A stretch of DNA of 64,000 nt from Cladorhizidae sp. MBARI D1340-BT2. Taxonomy: Eukaryota; Porifera; Demospongiae; Poecilosclerida; Cladorhizidae. A program made the position numbers and the translations under genes. Positions 61,311 to 64,000 of the stretch are shown one piece after another; position 1 is the stretch's first letter, and each line of letters starts with the position of its first letter. The notes beneath the pieces are model-generated. The model had not been told where the DNA came from, did no database searches, and worked only from the letters and a program-made list of their open reading frames with translations. The stretch is taken from contig JAQNBH010000007.1 in NCBI GenBank assembly GCA_028752905.1, positions 44,629,588-44,693,587 on the forward strand. Reading direction: 5' to 3'.

Positions 61311-61557
61311 CTTTAAAGAGCTGTAGGGGGAAATGCTCAATGATGACAGGGTGTCATCATGCATTTTCTGATTCAGTACACCTTAAAGGTCTAAAAACTA
61401 TAAAAACATTTTGGTTGTACCCTATTGCAAGGTTCAGCCAAATTTGGCCCTCCTGCTGCCTGACTATATCTCAGATAAACTACAAAGTGCAGCTATAAGA
61501 ATAAGCAGCTGTGCACAAACGCTAATAAAAATGAGATATCTGTTATCTGTTATTGTT

Positions 61558-62956
61558 ACTGAATTAATTGTCACAAAGGCTTTGAAATCTTTCCCTAATG
61601 GCTCTGCTCCGGGTCCATCTTCTTTCAGGGCTAATCATTTCAAGGAAGCTGTTTTCTGCCCCTCCCCAGACCGTGCCAACAGTGCCCTCCAAGCCTTGAC
61701 GGGAGTTGTCAACCTTTTGTGTGCTGGCAAAGTCCCTCCAGTGATGGTCCCCCACCTCTGTGGAGCCTCCCTTTTTGCCTGCCAAAAGAAAGACGGTGGC
61801 CTTCGTCCTATTGCTGTGGGGGAGGCCCTTCGCCGTCTTACTTCCAAATGCATTTCCCGAGCAGTGCAAGCTGAGGCTTTCCGTGTTCTGACTCCCCTCC
61901 AGGTGGGGGTTGGTGTTCAGGTTAAATGTGAGGCCATTTTACATGCAGGTGCAGGAGGACGCTAACATTCCGTCAGATCGTAGATGGACTTTATTGCTGG
62001 ATTTCTCCAACGCCTTCAACTGTGTGGATCGTGGGTATATGTTTCAAGAAGTGAGGAAACGCCTTCCATCTATGGCTGCTTGGATGGAAAGTTGCTATGG
62101 GGTTCAACCTATTCTTCGACTGGGTGACTATATACTCCATCCTTAGCTGCTGTGGAGTACAGCAGGGGGACCCTCTGGGTCCACTCGGCTTTGCTCTCTC
62201 CCTCCAGCCCATCATTGAGAGGATCAAGGAAGAGGTCCCCAATCTCCTGATCAATGCATGGTACCTAGATGACGGTACGCTGTGTGGTTCTGCTGATGAC
62301 CTTCGCTCCGCTCTGGCCATCATCGAGGAGGACGGGCCTGCCTGTGGTCTCAAGCTTAACAGGGCCAAGTCACTTCTCTTCATTCCACCTGATGACCCTC
62401 TGACCAACAATCCTTTCCCAGTTGACATTCCCTTCACCAGAGGTGGCTTCGACTTACTGGGCTCTCCCGTTGGTCCCCCCTCCTTTTGTGAATCCTCCAT
62501 GCTCTAACGGGTTGGGAAGGTGCAGGCAACCTTGGCCAAGCTGGCCGACCTGCAGGATTCTCAAATGGAAAACACCCTTCTCCGGTCCTCCCGAAAGTGT
62601 CCTTCGCCCTGCACACCTGTCCCCCAAGCCACATCCAGGAAGCCTCCATTGTTTTTGACAATTCCATGCAGGAGGCACTGTCAGACCTCGCAGGTGGACC
62701 TCTTTCGGATTGGGCCTGGTTGAAGGCCTCCCTTCCCAGTTCACTCGGTGGGCTGAATATCCGAAGAGCTTCTCTTCATGCCCCCGCTGCCTTCATCAGC
62801 TCCCTTGACCAGTCCAAGACCCTGGTTGACAGAATCCTTGGCCCTCCTGCCAACCCAATTCATCTTGCCCCTGCTGTTTTAGACCTGGCCAAATCTGCCA
62901 ATAAACCTGACTGGTGCTCCATCTCAGATGTGGACATCCCTCTCCGCCAGAATTGA
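61558..62956 (+). pseudogene. LINE reverse transcriptase domain, frameshifted
   Basis: Fingers region FPNGSAPGPSSFRANHFKEA and CQKKDGGLRPIAVGEALRRL; motif A LLDFSNAFNCVDRG; motif B GVQQGDPLGPLGFAL; motif C AWYLDDGTLCG; then GLKLNRAKS and the thumb with ADLQDSQME and PSSLGGLNIRRASLHAPAAF. Pieces lie in at least four successive frames (61,411, 61,910, 62,097 and 62,597 starts), so it is inactive. Confidence 0.88.
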
Positions 62957-63735
62957 TGAAGCTTCCCACTCTAGGCTTGTCTCTGGGGTTGCTGATATTC
63001 GCCTCAAGGCCCTTTCCCTCTCGTCAGCCAGGTGATTGGCTGAATGTAATCCCTTCTCGTGCTCTAGGTCTCCATCTCCAAGACTGGGAATTTAGAGTCT
63101 CTCTGCAATATTGGCTGGGTCTCCCTATGGTTGAGGAGGGCGCACAGTGCTCCATCTGTCAGGTTGTTACAGATTCCTCTGGCGACCATCAAGTGGGTTG
63201 TGGGACCAATGGTGACCGGATTCACAGGCATGACTCCATCCGGGACGCACTTTTTTCTGCAGCTCAATCTGCTGCTCTAGCGCCCAGGAAGGAGTTGCCT
63301 TCCCTCATCCCCAGATCCAGCAGTCACCCTGCCGATATTTTCTTTCCAAACTGGTCGAGGGGTCAACCAGCAGCTTTGGACATCCATGTCATTTCTCCTC
63401 TCCAACGTCGGACTCTGAAAGAAGCCGCTGTCACTCAAGGCCATGCCCTCACCGTGGGGATTGAAAGGAAAAAGGTGGCCCACTCTGAGGCATGTCATGC
63501 TATGGGTGTCAATTTCATCCCCATGGTTGTTGAGACACTGGGTGGGTGGAGTGAGGATGCCATCCGTACCATCCGGGATATAGGACGCCTCCAGGGACAT
63601 CGGTTGGGAATCCCACCAAATGAAGCTACCCGCCATCTGTTCCAGAGGTTAGCGATCAACTTATGGAGGGGTAATGCATCCCTCTGGATCCGCCGCCTCC
63701 CCATTCGATCTCCTGAGGTGGACGGTTTAATTTAG
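62914..63735 (+). pseudogene. LINE C-terminal restriction-like endonuclease domain
   Basis: A single open frame of 273 codons. It contains a zinc motif CSICQVVTDSSGDHQVGC, RIHRHDSIRDALFSAAQ, then the nuclease core HPADIFFPNWSRGQPAALDI followed by HVISPLQ (PD...D pattern with Pro-Ala-Asp and Leu-Asp). It ends FQRLAINLWRGNASLWIRR and a stop. This segment is undisturbed although the upstream reverse transcriptase is broken. Confidence 0.85.
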
Positions 63736-63850
63736 ATTTTAGTAATACAATATGTAATGTTTATTGTGTCTGAATTATAAAAATTTAAAAAAATTAAAAA
63801 TAAAAAGAAGGAAAAAAATAATAATAATAAAATAAATCAAAATAAAATTT

Positions 63851-64000
63851 AGGAGCGCGCCACCAGCGCATGAGAGTAAATTTTAATTGGTGTGTAAGAT
63901 GCCACTGGAGTAAAGAGTTAATAAACGGCTTGCGGTCCGCACAAGAGGGCGTGAGAAACAAAATTACTAAAGACTAGTAATGCGAGCAAAAATTATGTGA
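63851..64000. other. Unique right edge
   Basis: No feature recognised. Confidence 0.3.

Larger units (their letters stand above)
55478..61557 (-). mobile_element. 6.1-kb TIR element, Academ-like, with XPG-type nuclease
   Basis: Inverted termini pair across the whole element. AACAATAACAGATA at the left edge faces its complement at 61,544-61,557, ACCTTGCAATAGGGTACAAC (55,516) faces its complement ending at 61,433, and GCATGATGACA-TGTCATCATTGAGC (55,588) faces 61,336-61,361. The left terminus has lost about 60 bp relative to the right. Inside is one minus-strand coding region with zinc-binding modules, a PIN/XPG-like nuclease and a CXC domain. The combination matches my recollection of Academ DNA transposons; the family name is an inference. 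Target duplications were not resolved. Confidence 0.7.
61558..63850 (+). mobile_element. 5'-truncated non-LTR retrotransposon with restriction-like endonuclease
   Basis: The body begins inside the reverse transcriptase, ends with an A-rich tail (63,775-63,850) and abuts the right terminus of the Academ-like element exactly. A C-terminal CCHC plus PD-D endonuclease after the reverse transcriptase is the architecture of the early-branching LINE clades (R2, R4, NeSL, Utopia and relatives). The clade is not determined. Confidence 0.8.

Overview
This is a eukaryotic, almost certainly metazoan, genomic window. The evidence is split genes with GT-AG introns, animal-type gene families and several families of decayed animal transposons. 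The species cannot be fixed from the sequence. Intron-exon structure close to vertebrate orthologues, together with the transposon families present, fits an early-branching marine invertebrate such as a sponge or cnidarian (inference). By my tally about 27-28 kb of the 64 kb (roughly 43%) is tandem repeat, in some forty arrays of unrelated unit sequence. Nearly all very long open reading frames here are artefacts of these arrays.

Layout: (1) 1-11,700 holds the 3' end of an acid/gastric lipase gene (LIPA/LIPF family, + strand). Its last three exons are at 5241-5312, 10598-10669 and 11132-11383, in introns filled with minisatellites and a small hAT remnant. Upstream exons lie outside the window. 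(2) 11,700-15,200 is intergenic and includes a 37-bp array. (3) 15,232-49,022 is a complete NUP37 gene (Y-complex nucleoporin, + strand). I reconstruct nine exons spread over 33.8 kb for a protein of about 315-320 residues. The introns contain more than twenty arrays, a piggyBac-type MITE with TTAA target duplications, a hairpin MITE, hAT fragments and a 4.3-kb hAT element inserted into a minisatellite. (4) 49,800-63,850 is a transposon graveyard. It holds a DDE transposase relic (- strand), fragments of two LINE types, a hAT C-terminus (- strand), a frameshifted piggyBac transposase (- strand), a 6.1-kb element with terminal inverted repeats whose protein joins zinc-binding modules, an XPG/PIN-like nuclease and a tesmin-type CXC domain (Academ-like, - strand), and a 5'-truncated LINE with reverse transcriptase plus restriction-like endonuclease (+ strand).

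The two host genes are functionally unrelated: one is lysosomal or digestive lipid hydrolysis, the other nuclear pore scaffold. What links them is architecture. Several arrays appear to have grown out of exon-intron junctions. The clearest case is a 29-bp array of about 66 units that copies the 5' splice site of the lipase 72-nt exon. A 46-bp array overlaps a NUP37 exon, and a 50-bp array runs into the NUP37 last-exon acceptor. The transposase relics also carry internal minisatellites, so repeat growth has affected host introns and mobile elements alike.
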